A stretch of 64,000 nucleotides of DNA from Diabrotica undecimpunctata. Lineage: Eukaryota > Arthropoda > Insecta > Coleoptera > Chrysomelidae. Within the stretch, counting starts at the first letter, position 1; every line of letters begins with the position of its first letter. A program made the position numbers and the translations under genes. Shown piece by piece: positions 23,701 through 33,487 of this stretch. The DNA lies in contig NC_092807.1 of NCBI RefSeq assembly GCF_040954645.1, positions 76,648,021 to 76,712,020 of the forward strand, given 5' to 3'. A model generated the notes under the pieces. That model did no database searches, was not told the origin of the DNA, and saw only the letters and a program-made list of their open reading frames with translations.

Positions 23701-24567
23701 CTTTTCTTTATCTACTGGGTCCATTTCTACCTGCCAGTATCCAGACTTCAAATTCAAAGTAGAAAACAATTTACTTCCAGCCAATGTGTCCAATGTATCA
23801 TCGATCCGAGGCAGAGGATAACTATCTTTCTTGGTAACGTTGTTCAGCAAACGGTAATCCACACAGAACCTCGTCGTTCCGTCTTTCTTCTTAACCAGGA
23901 CCACCGGAGAGACCCATGGGCTCGTAGAAGGTTCTATCACCCCGTCTTTCTTCATTTCCTGAACAATCGTTTCAGCTTCCTCTCTTTTCGCCTGTGGTAA
24001 TCGTCGAGCTGTTTGACGAATTGGCTTAGAATTACCAGTATCGATTTTATGCTTAACAACCGTAGTTCTTCCCGTCTTTCCTCCTTTCGGTACGAAAATA
24101 TCACGATACTGCCGAAGAAATTCCCTTAATTTCCTTTTCTCCATCTGATTTAGAGACTGTCCTGCAACTGCAACCATTTGGTCGAATTTGTCGTTGGAAT
24201 TATCAGATGTTGTCGCCTGACGGATTATGGATGTCACAGGTACACAAGTTCCTACTTTTGTCTCTTTCTTTATGGTCACTGGGTAGTCGTTGACATTGAT
24301 AAGTCTCACAGGAATTTCCTTAGCCGAAGTCACCAATTCTTTTCCAATTATGATTCCACGGCCAACCTCATCGTCGTGGTTCCAAGGCTCCATCATAACA
24401 GGTCTCCCTTCGTCCACCATTCCCTGTAGCCGCGCTACTATGATCGTTTCGCTTCTCGCAGGCACGACTGTATCTTCTGTAATGGCTGCTTGCACAGTGT
24501 TGTCATTATGTAGATGGAGAAATACCTCCTCGTTGCCAACTTTGATTACCTTATTCTTAAAATCCAA
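20713..24567 (-). CDS. Element B pol: RT, RNase H, integrase, macro-like domain, CCCH finger
   Basis: 1284 codons, uninterrupted. RT about 200-380: SPVVLVKKKDG, FSTLNLKSGYW, MPFGLCNAPATF, catalytic YLDD at 334-337. RNase H about 478-600: DTDAS (481-485), RTDHAAL, ADSLSR. Integrase: H2C2 finger about 714-754, catalytic Asp783, Asp843 and Glu879 (35 residues between the last two, as in the family), then a GPY/F module near WEGPYLI (1017-1023). Residues about 1100-1228 read as an OARD1/TARG1-type macro domain and 1243-1261 as a CCCH zinc finger. The listed TTG start is not a real initiator: the frame continues upstream through one TGA into the protease. The polyprotein would act in virus-like particles and the nucleus. 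Confidence 0.95.
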   Translation of the reverse strand: MDFKNKVIKVGNEEVFLHLHNDNTVQAAITEDTVVPARSETIIVARLQGMVDEGRPVMMEPWNHDDEVGRGIIIGKELVTSAKEIPVRLINVNDYPVTIKKETKVGTCVPVTSIIRQATTSDNSNDKFDQMVAVAGQSLNQMEKRKLREFLRQYRDIFVPKGGKTGRTTVVKHKIDTGNSKPIRQTARRLPQAKREEAETIVQEMKKDGVIEPSTSPWVSPVVLVKKKDGTTRFCVDYRLLNNVTKKDSYPLPRIDDTLDTLAGSKLFSTLNLKSGYWQVEMDPVDKEKTAFTTGSGLWQFNVMPFGLCNAPATFERLMENVLRGLSWKTCLVYLDDIIVLGETFEDHLRNIENVFNRLKAAQLMLNPKKCQLFQGRVNYLGHIVSKEGVAVDKGKIDSIKEWPKPTDKHQVRSFLGLCTYYRRFIKKFADIAKPLTRLTEEAREYRWDIDCQNAFETLKKHLITAPILGYPLPEGEFILDTDASNVEIGGVLSQIQGGQERVLGYFSKVLSKPERNYCVTRRELLAVVKSVEHFYQYLYGRKFLIRTDHAALKWLMQFKNPEGQIARWIERLQEYDFKIEHRAGVSHRNADSLSRRPCPAECSHCNKTESKEAAVLRTTIVNDDWTPTKIREEQERDTVIQKIRKWKEENRRPPWQEISNLCSVVKTYWAQWDSFIIEDGLLKRVLENDDGSEKRRQLVIPKSRIAEVLRQLHDSPSGGHFGVKKTLQRIRERFYWMNSSDDVKDWCKKCTICATSNGPYRKRGAPMRQYNVGSPFERIALDIAGPFPESENGGKYMLVVMDYFTKWVEIYALPDQKAATVADKLIQEYISRFRVPLEIHSDQGRNFESDIFQGICDRLGMKKTRTTAYHPQSDGMVERMNRTVGKYLTKMVSDHQRDWDQYLPFFTMAYRSAVNESTGQTPARVLFGREMRLPCDLEFGCRPGEDVAGEDYVTELRRRMDDVHELVRSHIQIASDRMKKRYDTQAEKGCFKKNDKVWLYNPKKRKGCSPKLQQFWEGPYLIMEKINDVIYRISKIPRGKPMIVHHNRLASFEGDHDVDEEVEVNQVQDVSDLTFKEFMGAYGGTGKARHGVTTEEKQDLLALPDDYSLALTIPASIKDAPGLASVFRRKFGRVAELQCQVPAPGKTLKLQDASRYLFYLVTKDTARDQPTYRDVWEALLQLREHVLESDVQKLAMPKLECRQLDWRVIRNMVEEIFKDTEVQVLVCCNPLSTLFGEKTVPCHFYTTGSCKRGSSCRYQHTVPVPVPTRFQEEPSFKRGAMLP
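20724..20740 (-). other. Polypurine tract of element B
   Basis: On the minus strand AAGAGGGGGGCAA stands immediately before the 3' LTR. The pol reading frame runs through it. Confidence 0.85.
20785..20841 (-). other. CCCH zinc finger at the pol C-terminus of element B
   Basis: CHFYTTGSCKRGSSCRYQH has the C-X7-C-X5-C-X3-H spacing of single-stranded-RNA-binding CCCH fingers. It differs from the CCHC knuckle that gag already supplies. It lies about 15 residues after the macro-like domain and 23 before the stop. Binding to element or host RNA is inference. Confidence 0.85.
20884..21270 (-). other. OARD1/TARG1-type macro-like domain within element B pol
   Basis: Pol residues about 1100-1228. Segments that match the family layout: DDYSLAL, then a Gly-containing loop, GLASVFRRKFG, ASRYLFYLVTK, QPTY, LAMPKLEC, QLDW, and the final strand VQVLVC. 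The Lys of YLVTK (residue 1164) corresponds to the catalytic Lys of TARG1-type ADP-ribosyl hydrolases. The loop after LEC is about two residues shorter than in the hydrolases and lacks the usual Gly-x-Asp, and the first loop lacks the usual Asp. Binding of ADP-ribose is therefore possible, but hydrolase activity is doubtful. Confidence 0.72.
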
Positions 24568-24573
24568 TTGGAA

Positions 24574-24870
24574 TCAATGCATATTCATTACGTCCATTCC
24601 TAATATAACATCCTCTTCGATGTCAGCAACTATAACAGTATGGACAAACTTTTCTGCCCCAATTCCCAATTGTACCTGGATTTCTCCATTAATGTTGGCA
24701 TTTTCACCTGTAGCGGTCCGAAGTCGCAACCTCGTTGGTAACAGTTTCTTACGGCTGTTTATAACTGTCGGGCGTATAATGGTTCTGGTCGCTCCGGTAT
24801 CCACCAACAACGTATGCTTTTTACCATTTATGTCTCCATCTACATATACACTATCTTCACGACATTTCAA
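24574..24870 (-). CDS. Element B aspartic protease
   Basis: 98 residues with LLVDTGATRTII (active-site Asp) and VILGMD, the two signatures of a retropepsin. It shares the frame of RT and is separated by a single TGA at 24574-24576 right after MNMH. The TGA could be a mutation of an Arg codon or a readthrough point. Translation probably enters from gag by frameshift or recoding. The frame is open upstream to about 24922. Confidence 0.88.
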   Translation of the reverse strand: MKCREDSVYVDGDINGKKHTLLVDTGATRTIIRPTVINSRKKLLPTRLRLRTATGENANINGEIQVQLGIGAEKFVHTVIVADIEEDVILGMDVMNMH

Positions 24871-24940
24871 AGAAGCTATTAGTATGAGAGGGTCTTTGGA
24901 AAAGTTCTGGGTCGAGGCTGCCCCCTAAGGCTGACCCGTT

Positions 24941-25234
24941 CTAGTTTTCCTGATGGTGAGTTTCTTGATTTGCGTCGTACCTAGGGTGCTTACAGGAGCT
25001 TCGTACGTGTCCTATTTCGCCACAATTCCAGCATCTGATGGTCTTCGTTTTCTTGTATGTCATGCTTTTTATCATATTAACGAGCTGGTCAAGTTTATCT
25101 TCATCTCCTTCCTCTTTTACAGTCCGAACTTTACTGTACCCGCCAGAGGCCTGCGTAGCTGACTCGTATTCGAGGGCGGCGGATAAGACATCAACCAGCG
25201 TCTTGTGACGAGCTAATCGTAGTGTTCTCTGCAT
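24941..25234 (-). CDS. Element B gag C-terminus with CCHC zinc knuckle
   Basis: 97 residues ending in a nucleocapsid region with CWNCGEIGHVRSSC, a canonical C-X2-C-X4-H-X4-C knuckle that binds RNA. The start of this frame (around QRTLRLARH) continues the gag core of 25254-26294 after a one-base shift near 25250-25265. In an intact copy both would form a single gag of about 440 residues. It ends at a TAG some 20 bases before the open protease frame. Confidence 0.85.
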   Translation of the reverse strand: MQRTLRLARHKTLVDVLSAALEYESATQASGGYSKVRTVKEEGDEDKLDQLVNMIKSMTYKKTKTIRCWNCGEIGHVRSSCKHPRYDANQETHHQEN

Positions 25235-25253
25235 TTCATGATCACGAAGACCA

Positions 25254-26294
25254 TCAATAAACCGGCCAATTTTCCATCATGTCTTCGGGAGCTGTTGGAT
25301 AAGCATATCGTACTAATCTGGCAATATCTACCTCATATTCTTGAAGAGCCTCATCTTTCTTCTGTCTACGATTTTTAAGCTGCGACTGATATACATGCTC
25401 CAAATGTTCGTGGCCATATCGCATATTTAACCTCTTCTTCAGTTGTTCGAAATCATCGGTCTCCTCTACGGCTATGGTCTGAAGCACATCTAAGGCATCT
25501 CCTCGAAGAGCGATAGTCAGGTTTACCGCCTTTTCTTTTTCAGACCATCCATTTGCTCTTGCGGCTGATTCGAACTGTTTCATGTAGTTGTTCCATGACG
25601 ATTTTCCATCGAAAGTTGGGACTTTAACATGAATAGAACCTCCACTTCCTTCAAATTTCGGCCGTGTCTCCAACTTACATTTCGTCTCGTCTTCTTTTAT
25701 CTCCACTGTAATCGGATTGTTACCTCTCTCTGCTGTCCCTGTTTTCTCCATCTTCCTTTCCATTTCTTTCATCTTTTCTTCGAAGGCCAACATATCGGCA
25801 GCAACTTGATTTTTTAACGAAGATATTCTATCGTCGAGGGCAGACATCTCAGAAGTGACTTTAGAGATTTCCGAAGAGATGTTAGCAGAGACTTTGCTTT
25901 CCAGCGAAGAAATCTCGTTAGAAACTTTGTCTTCCAACGAAGCGATGTCGCCGGAAACTTTGGCTACATCACCAGAAACTTTGGCTACATCAGAAGAAAC
26001 TTTCGAAATATCGTCAGAAACTTTGTTCTCTAATGATGCGATGTCACCATAAACTTTCGAAATATCGCCAGAAACTTTGTTCTCCAATGATGCGATGTCG
26101 CCGGAAACTTTCGAAATCGACGAGAGGACAGCATCTTCAAATATATAGGTCTCTGGATCTAGTCCTTCTTCTAGCAAAGTGTTCTTTAGTCGTTGGACTA
26201 ACTCAGCCTTTTTTCCGGTAGAAGCTAATTCTCTGTCTTCAAGATGTCTTCTTAAATTAGTCACTGTCAGCTCATAAATCGTAGCCATTTTCAC
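25254..26294 (-). CDS. Element B gag: SAP-like motif, repetitive coiled coil, gag core
   Basis: 346 residues. Residues about 5-40 (LTVTNLRRHLEDRELASTGK, then LVQRLK) fit the SAP helix-turn-helix motif that binds AT-rich DNA or chromatin. Residues about 55-185 form a coiled coil built of short repeats such as KVSGDIASLEN and KVSSDVAKVSG. About 225-346 is the retrotransposon gag core, with MKQFESAARANGW and QLKNRRQKKDEALQEY. The frame ends early at ENWPVY through a frameshift. It starts at an ATG 72 bases inside the 5' LTR. Confidence 0.9.
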   Translation of the reverse strand: MKMATIYELTVTNLRRHLEDRELASTGKKAELVQRLKNTLLEEGLDPETYIFEDAVLSSISKVSGDIASLENKVSGDISKVYGDIASLENKVSDDISKVSSDVAKVSGDVAKVSGDIASLEDKVSNEISSLESKVSANISSEISKVTSEMSALDDRISSLKNQVAADMLAFEEKMKEMERKMEKTGTAERGNNPITVEIKEDETKCKLETRPKFEGSGGSIHVKVPTFDGKSSWNNYMKQFESAARANGWSEKEKAVNLTIALRGDALDVLQTIAVEETDDFEQLKKRLNMRYGHEHLEHVYQSQLKNRRQKKDEALQEYEVDIARLVRYAYPTAPEDMMENWPVY

Positions 26295-26345
26295 AATTTA
26301 TTTTATATTCACTTGTAATTTATTTTCGCAATTTATCTTAAGTAT

Positions 26346-26363
26346 TCCACTATTCTGACACCA
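26346..26363 (-). other. Primer-binding site of element B
   Basis: Minus-strand TGGTGTCAGAATAGTGGA two bases inside the 5' LTR, in the standard position. It differs from the primer sites of A, C and D, so a different tRNA is used. Confidence 0.7.
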
Positions 26364-26365
26364 TT

Positions 26366-27160
<795 letters not shown>

Positions 27161-27777
27161 ATTGTCTTAGATTCCAGGTTTATAAAGGTTCGAGTAACAT
27201 CTGGTCGATTCGCGTTTGAGTTTAATTCTTAGAATGGATATTTTTTGTTTAGTTTTTGGATTTACAATATATTATTGGTTTTATCTTACTTTCTTGTTAT
27301 CTGCAGTCTTTTATTCTTTTTGAAAGGTTTTATAACCTTATTTCTCAGCGCCATGTGTATAATTTTTTGAAGCACATTGCTAAAACGTTGTGTATTAAAA
27401 AGCATTTAATGTTAGGGGTTGTAAATGCATTAAAAATGTTGTGAATTTTGAAAATGTGGTTTGGCGCTGTGTTAATAAGATTCTTTCGTTAAGATGCTTA
27501 GTTTTTATCTATCTCTGGTTATGCTTTGTCTTTTTTTCTGTGAAAATATTAACTAATATTATAAATGTGAGTGTAAGGTGTTTGTCGGCTTGTTTTTTTT
27601 CGCATTCCCTGTTTAACTTTTTAACCGATCATATTGATTATTTTTGCAATTTTGACAGGGACACAAATAAGCACAGATGATACATTTTATTAAAAAAAGT
27701 TGTATTTTCAAGGGATACTTCTCGGCAGAAGACACCATCACAATCGAATCGAGGATAAAAGCTAGTATTTTATATGT
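27161..27777. other. AT-rich spacer, nothing recognised
   Basis: Two short ORFs of hydrophobic, Phe/Leu-rich composition are products of T-rich sequence. No repeat or gene is visible. Confidence 0.4.
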
Positions 27778-28896
27778 AAATGAGAATGCAATCCACTCTT
27801 AACTGATCAACATTTAATATATGTCATCACAGGTGTTCCGTGTGCAATGCTGCTAGGTCACCTATGTGATCAGTTAAGAGTGGATTGCATTCTCATTTAC
27901 ATTTGAGATTCAGAGGACCTTGTCCCCTTAAGCAGAACGGACAACTTTCCAATGGAGAAGCCAAGCGTCACTGATGAGGTCTGGCGGACCGAAACTGCTG
28001 TTTGGCGTTTCACACTTGATGGGTTGTGTTGATCTGCGACCATTGGATCAATAGTATAATTCAATGCCAGTAGGTGTATTACCCCTCGGAGTAGTGGTTT
28101 TTGTTGATCCAAACATAATTGGTTGGGTTTCGGTGACCTAAACCGATCAGCAAAGGGCTCTTGTTGTTCCAAGTTGTACATGGGTGACCTGGCAGCATTG
28201 CACACGGAACACCGGTGATAACATATTAAATGTTGATCAGTTAAGAATGGATTGCATTCTCATTTACATTTGAGATGCAGAGGACCTTGTCCCCTTAAGC
28301 AGAACGGACAACTTTCCAATGGAGAAGCCAAGCGTCACTGATGAGGTCTGGCGGACCGCAACAACTGTTTGGCGTTTCACACTTGATGGGTTGTGTTGTG
28401 CTGCGACCATTGGATCAATAGTATAATTCAATGCCAGTAGGTGTATTACCCCTCGGAGTAGTGGTTTTTGTTGATCCAAACATAATTGGTTGGGTTTCGG
28501 TGACCTAAACCGATCAGCAAATGGCTCTTGTTGTTCCAAGCTGTACATGGGTGACCTGGCAGCATTGCACACGGAACACCTGTGATGACATATTAAATGT
28601 TGATCAGTTAAGAGTGGATTGCATTCTCATTTACATTTGAGATTCAGAGGACCTTGTCCCCTTAAGCAGAACGGACAACTTTCCAATGGAGAAGCCAAGC
28701 GTCACTGATAAGGTCTGGCGGACCGAAACAGCTGTTTGGCGTTTCACACTTGATGGGTTGTGTTGTTCTGCGACCATTGGATCAATAGTATAATTCAATG
28801 CCGGTAGGGGTATTAGCCCACGGAGTAGTTGTTTCTGTTAATCCAATCATAATTGGTTGGGTTTCGGTGACCTAAACCGATCAGCAAATGGCTCTT
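27778..28896. repeat. Tandem repeat of about 367 bp with an inverted lead-in
   Basis: Three head-to-tail copies begin GATCAGTTAAGAGTGG (or a one-base variant) at 27868, 28234 and 28602; the third stops at about 28896. Copies differ by a few per cent. Bases 27778-27866 are the reverse complement of the repeat-to-repeat junction, so the array starts with a hairpin-forming palindrome. Each full unit has a 102-codon minus-strand frame that resembles no known protein. Confidence 0.9.
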
Positions 28897-28925
28897 GTTG
28901 TTCTTAATATATTTAAATGCTGGTG

Positions 28926-29447
28926 TTATTCTTTTCTTTTGATCTGTCTGGCTATTTTAGTTAATATATTACCTGTATATGACGTGATCGAGCAATATAT
29001 TGTATTGGGCTTTTTCTCTTGTGGTGGGAAGATTGATTTAAGGGCTTTCTTGAGTAGTTTTTGCTGTAACATTTTGTTTATTATGTGTTCGTTGTATCCA
29101 ATATTTATTGCTATAAGTTTAATGATATTCAATTCTACTTCGAAGTTATTATTTGACATTGGGATTTCTGTCAATCTGTGGAACATACTATAGTAGGCTG
29201 CTAATTTATGTTGTGCAGGATGGGATGAAGTACTGTGTATGGTTGTGTCAGTATGTATAGGTTTATGAAATACAGAGAACTCGTGTTTGTTTTCAATTCT
29301 TATAATTTTTAATTCTAGAAAATTTATTGACTGGTTTTGTTTTATTTCTCTTGTAAATTTAATATTACTATGGATTGAATTAACGTATGATAAGATTTGG
29401 CCAAATTCATGAAACATAAAATAATGCAATGTCAAAACATGTAGCAT
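28926..29447 (-). pseudogene. Penelope-like element RT fragment
   Basis: 173 residues with INFLELKIIR, FHKPIHTDTTIH, SSHPAQHKLAAYYSM and LIAINIGYN, the region after the catalytic palm of Penelope-like reverse transcriptases. The YADD palm motif and the GIY-YIG endonuclease are missing. It is cut at about 29450 by the start of the recombinase-like ORF on the other strand and at about 28897 by the tandem array. Confidence 0.82.
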
Positions 29448-29470
29448 GTTATTAATTATTCATACTTTAT

Positions 29471-30445
29471 ATGGAGGTGCAGAGATTACCTTTAGATATT
29501 TATTTAAAACATCATGATTCTCAATCTTCTAAAGAGTTTGAGAAAGTCCTAACAGAAACCGAGAAAATTTTAGTTCACTCTTTAAAACGCATAGTAATAA
29601 GAGGTAAGAGAGGTAGAGGCGTACCTGTTCTGTTTGACAAATTGACCAAAAGTGGAGTTGACACTTTAATTAAATATAGGAATAATTTTTTTACCTCTTA
29701 CAACGAATACCTATTTGGCATACCGAATACTATTAACTGCATCAGTGGATATCATGTTCTCAGAAAGCATGCTTCTAAGGTGTTGAATGATGCAAACAAA
29801 ATCACTACCCTCACGTCAACTCGCCTCAGAAAACACTTAGCAACAATAATACAAATTTTAAAAATGGAAAAGGGTGAACTAGAACAACTAGCAAAATTTA
29901 TGGGGCATACCTCAAAAACTCATGATGAGTGGTATCGTCTCCCGTCAGACATTTACCAAACCGCAAAAGTTTCCAAAATATTATTGCTCGCTCAAAACAC
30001 TAATATTGACCAATATAAAAATCGAAATTTAAATGAGATTGAAGTCGATAACGAGATATTGGAAGACGCAGAAGAAGCTGATAGTGACGAAGAAAATACT
30101 AATCAACCTATTCTTCAACAAAATGAAGTAAACATCCCGTCACAAAATAGAATACAGGAGAAAGGTAAACGTATTTTAGTTCCATGGACAAAAGAGGAAA
30201 AAGAACTTACGCAAAAATTCTTTGCACGTCATATTAAGAAGAAAATTCCGCCAAAAAAAATGGAAGTTTTAAATTTGGTAGAAAAGTATCCCAATGTTTT
30301 TAAAAACAGGAAATGGGACACAATAAAAGTATTTGTACAAAATAAATATAAATCACAATATTTCATTCAAGTGATTACGAGTTTCAATAAAATATTCTAT
30401 TACAATCCTATAGTTTTAATGTATCCTTCATTACTTTCTTATTGA
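29471..30445 (+). CDS. Tyrosine-recombinase-like protein with C-terminal Myb/SANT-like domain
   Basis: 324 residues. IVIRGKRGRGVPVL (41-54) matches the beta-hairpin carrying the active-site Lys of tyrosine recombinases. TSTRLRKHLAT (115-125) matches the second Arg box, AKFMGH (141-146) the conserved His, and EWYRLP (153-158) the nucleophile Tyr155. Residues about 237-294 (PWTKEEKELTQKFFARHI, then NRKWDTIKVFV) look like a Myb/SANT-type DNA-binding helix set. The first catalytic Arg should lie just before MEVQRL; the preceding sequence is Penelope DNA, so the gene looks 5'-truncated or lacks an upstream exon. Crypton-type transposases are the nearest known idea. The family is not certain. Confidence 0.62.
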   Translation: MEVQRLPLDIYLKHHDSQSSKEFEKVLTETEKILVHSLKRIVIRGKRGRGVPVLFDKLTKSGVDTLIKYRNNFFTSYNEYLFGIPNTINCISGYHVLRKHASKVLNDANKITTLTSTRLRKHLATIIQILKMEKGELEQLAKFMGHTSKTHDEWYRLPSDIYQTAKVSKILLLAQNTNIDQYKNRNLNEIEVDNEILEDAEEADSDEENTNQPILQQNEVNIPSQNRIQEKGKRILVPWTKEEKELTQKFFARHIKKKIPPKKMEVLNLVEKYPNVFKNRKWDTIKVFVQNKYKSQYFIQVITSFNKIFYYNPIVLMYPSLLSY

Positions 30446-30737
30446 ATTAAACCTAATTTTATTAACGTTTTAAAACGTCGTCATATTAATATTTTCTCTT
30501 GGATTTTGTAAATCCAATGAAATGTTGTAGATAGAATTTGAGGTTGGACAAACATTCATTTTTTCTTAGCTGTTCTAGTTTTAAAATAAAGTTTCTAACT
30601 AGTCTATGTTTCTAATGGTAATAGTGGGTTTTGTACAATTGCTAACGTATAGACTTTACCTATTTTACGTTTTTATCGAGGCTATTTTTTTTTAAATAAA
30701 CCCGGTGTGGTCAATGTTGATTATTTCCATACGACAT
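30446..30737. other. Short AT-rich spacer
   Basis: Downstream of the recombinase-like ORF. AATAAA occurs near 30588 and 30695, but no terminator or gene can be assigned. Confidence 0.35.
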
Positions 30738-31692
30738 GTGAGTCCTAAAGTAACGGATAAATTCAATATTTTTGTAACTAAAAATATTTTGACGAAATCC
30801 TCGTACAGGTCGATTTTTGTTTTTTGTTGTGCATTTTTTCAATATAATCTTTTTATACAGGGCGTGTCGTGTAAGAGTGGCCAATACCAACTTTCTTATT
30901 TTAAATACAACACCCTGTATATTATTATATCTTTTGATTTCTAAGAATATTCTAGATAAAATTTATATTCAATCTTCTATTCCTATCTTTAACTGTTTTT
31001 GAGTAATCGAGGTTGGAAAAGTGACAATTGCTCACAAAATCTAAACAGTTCGATCTAGAGTAAAATGGTTTTTATATTAAGACAAAAGCTTTTTGTATTT
31101 ACAAAAAGCTTTTGTCTTTATATTGATTCAGGGTATACAGCCAACTATTGGATTTGGTCCATTTTAATTAGTTTTTATATTACTATCTTAGTTTTTAATA
31201 TGCTATCTAGTGGTATTAAATAAAAATAAAATACGAAAATTGTCGTGGTCGGCCCTAAATTTCAAAATTTGTCATTTTGAATATAATCCTATCATCTCTG
31301 GGTTTGATACCACTAGATAGCATATTAAAAAGTAAGATAATAATGTAAAAACCATTTTACTCTAGGTCGAACTGTTTAGATTTTGTGAGGAAAAATACAC
31401 GAAATGTCACTTTTTCAACCTCGATTACTTAAAAACGGTTAAAGATAAGAATAGAAGATTAAATATAAATTTTACCTAATATTCTAAGAAATTCAAAAAT
31501 ATAATAATACACAGGGTGTTGTATCTAAAATAAGAAAGTTGGTATTGGCCACTGTTACACGACACGCCCTGTATAAAAAGATTCTATTGAAAAAAATGCA
31601 CAACAAAAAATAAAAACCGACCTACATGAGGATTTCGTCAAAAGATTTTTAGTTACAAAAATATTGAATTTATCCGTTACCTTAGGACCTCA
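30738..31692. mobile_element. Foldback/MITE, 955 bp
   Basis: The ends read GTGAGTCCTAAAGTAACGG and, on the other side inverted, GTGAGGTCCTAAGGTAACGG. Almost the full length pairs: 30738-31075 with 31345-31692, and 31150-31215 with 31300-31340. Both arms carry an ACAGGG/CCCTGTAT motif common in insect MITEs. A perfect 19-bp hairpin lies near the middle (31079-31118). No coding capacity. Confidence 0.8.
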
Positions 31693-33289
31693 CTGTATAT
31701 AAATCACAATGGATCATTTTATGTACCATTATAGGTATGTGCCATGTATAGCCTTGATAAAGACTTAAAATAAAGTAAAAACATTGGCAAATTTTAAACA
31801 TTAACTAGGTTTTAATTGTCCCTAACCCACTATTACCATTAGAAGCTATTAAGTGGACACTACTCCTAAAACTTTGTTTACGTTGTAAGCTATGTATCGC
31901 CATTTTAAAAAGAGAGACCAAGAAATTTTGTAAATTATATGTTTGCAACTGTGTTTCTTACAAAAACCTTTTGTATGTATATAACTTCTTTATTATTCAC
32001 TTCTAATGAAGTTAAGAGATAAAATACTGATTCTGAATTTTGTTTAAAAGAAGTGTACCTTTAAACATTTGATTTTCAACTTCTTCAAAGTTACAGTAAT
32101 TTCAACATCTTTTCAATTCTTGAGTACTTCAATTCCCAAGAGATTTCAGTAATTTTATTTTATTTTTTTCTACGTAGGGCAAACACAACCATGAGATATA
32201 ATCGAGACTCCATATATTTCAAACTAGGTTGATTTTGATAAAATTGGTTTTTGTTAGGTACAGATAATAATTACCTATGTAGTGCCTTCATAACAGGTAA
32301 TTCTTATTTTTATGTTACAGCCTTAAAATAAAACATACATTATGTCGAATAAATTTTGATATATTATTTATTAACAAACGGTTAAAGAAAAACAAATATG
32401 TGTTAAAATACGACTCTTTTTTAATTATTGCTTTTCATAGTATATGGACATAATATTTTATCTCTTTTTAATGTAAAAGAATCTGGTTCGTTTTGATTGT
32501 GCATCTATTATTATATATTACCACATCAAACCAGATTCAGTGACGTACGAGAAGTATGGGCAGAGGAAAGAAAAATACACACAGTTGTAAGAAGTCAGAT
32601 ACCAAAAAATAAAGGAGAAAGTTATGTGCACTTTGCGTTCGGCAATAATGTGCCTGTTGTCTTAAACATCTTCACTTGCAAAAATTTTCACAGTGAGTGT
32701 TATCAAATGGTCGTATACTCTTATAAGTACTTTTGTTTGCTTTCTAAGTATTTTTCATGGACTTTGAATTTGCTAAAATATTGGAAAGTGTCATCGAAAA
32801 TGCAAATCGAAGAGAAATACGAACAAGAACGAGAAAATACAGCCCATATAGCCCATAATGCGACGTAACAGCCCAAGACATGAAGTTACAATCATTGTAA
32901 CATTTAATTTTAACATTTAATCCTACTATACCAGAATTTCTTTAGTAATACCAAATAATTCATTACAACAGAGCTCTTTTACTCAGGGAATAATCAGACT
33001 AGAAGTTGTTAAAAGACGATAAAACATTTTTAAATTACTGAGCTTAAAAAATGTAAAATAAAAGTATTTAGCAAATTAAATCAAATTTGAAGCTGTCATA
33101 ATTTTAAAAGAAAAATATTCAATCTCGAAAAAAGCAATAACTACCTGCCTACAATTTATGGATAAAGAGTAATATACTCTAACAAGTTAAATTTTTAAAC
33201 ATCCGTTTCGACAACAAAATATTACAATGACTGAACAGATGAATTGACTCAGGTAGAATTCCACCGAAACCTTTAGGTATTATTGTCGA
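31693..33289. other. AT-rich interior without recognisable genes
   Basis: The largest frame (32497-32868, 123 codons) has no motif I recognise and irregular composition. I see no transposon ends here. Confidence 0.45.
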
Positions 33290-33469
33290 CTTGAGTCATA
33301 AACCAATGGATGCTAAAGGTCCAAAGCCAATCGATGCCAAAGAAACCGCAACAGCGATTGATGCCAATTGGTACCGCAACAGAATTCGCTGTATATTGTG
33401 GCCCGTGAATATTCACGGATGCCAAATGGGAATACTTTTCGTCCAGAAGTCAATTGGTACTACAAAGAA
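33290..33469 (-). repeat. Right terminal region with GATGCCAATTG-type motifs
   Basis: Motif copies at about 33303, 33328, 33356, 33418 and 33449: CCAATGGATGC, CCAATCGATGCC, GATGCCAATTGG, GGATGCCAAATGG, GAAGTCAATTGG. They mirror those at 26816-27160. Confidence 0.65.
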
Positions 33470-33487
33470 ATATATATATATATATAT
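33470..33487. repeat. Short (AT)n tract
   Basis: Left-arm remnant of the AT tract seen at 38718-38814 in the right arm. Confidence 0.9.

Noticed and set aside
22006..24928. Plus-strand frames opposite element B pol (such as 24290-24928)
   Set aside because: Antisense shadows of a well-supported minus-strand pol gene.
27897..28572. Two near-identical 102-codon frames 367 bp apart
   Set aside because: They follow the tandem repeat unit. No domain, and the third unit does not keep a full frame, so coding is unlikely.
27868..28896. Possible CRISPR-like array
   Set aside because: Units are contiguous 367-bp copies without spacers, in a eukaryotic TE context.
32497..32868. 123-codon ORF
   Set aside because: No family resemblance and no repeat or promoter context; probably chance.
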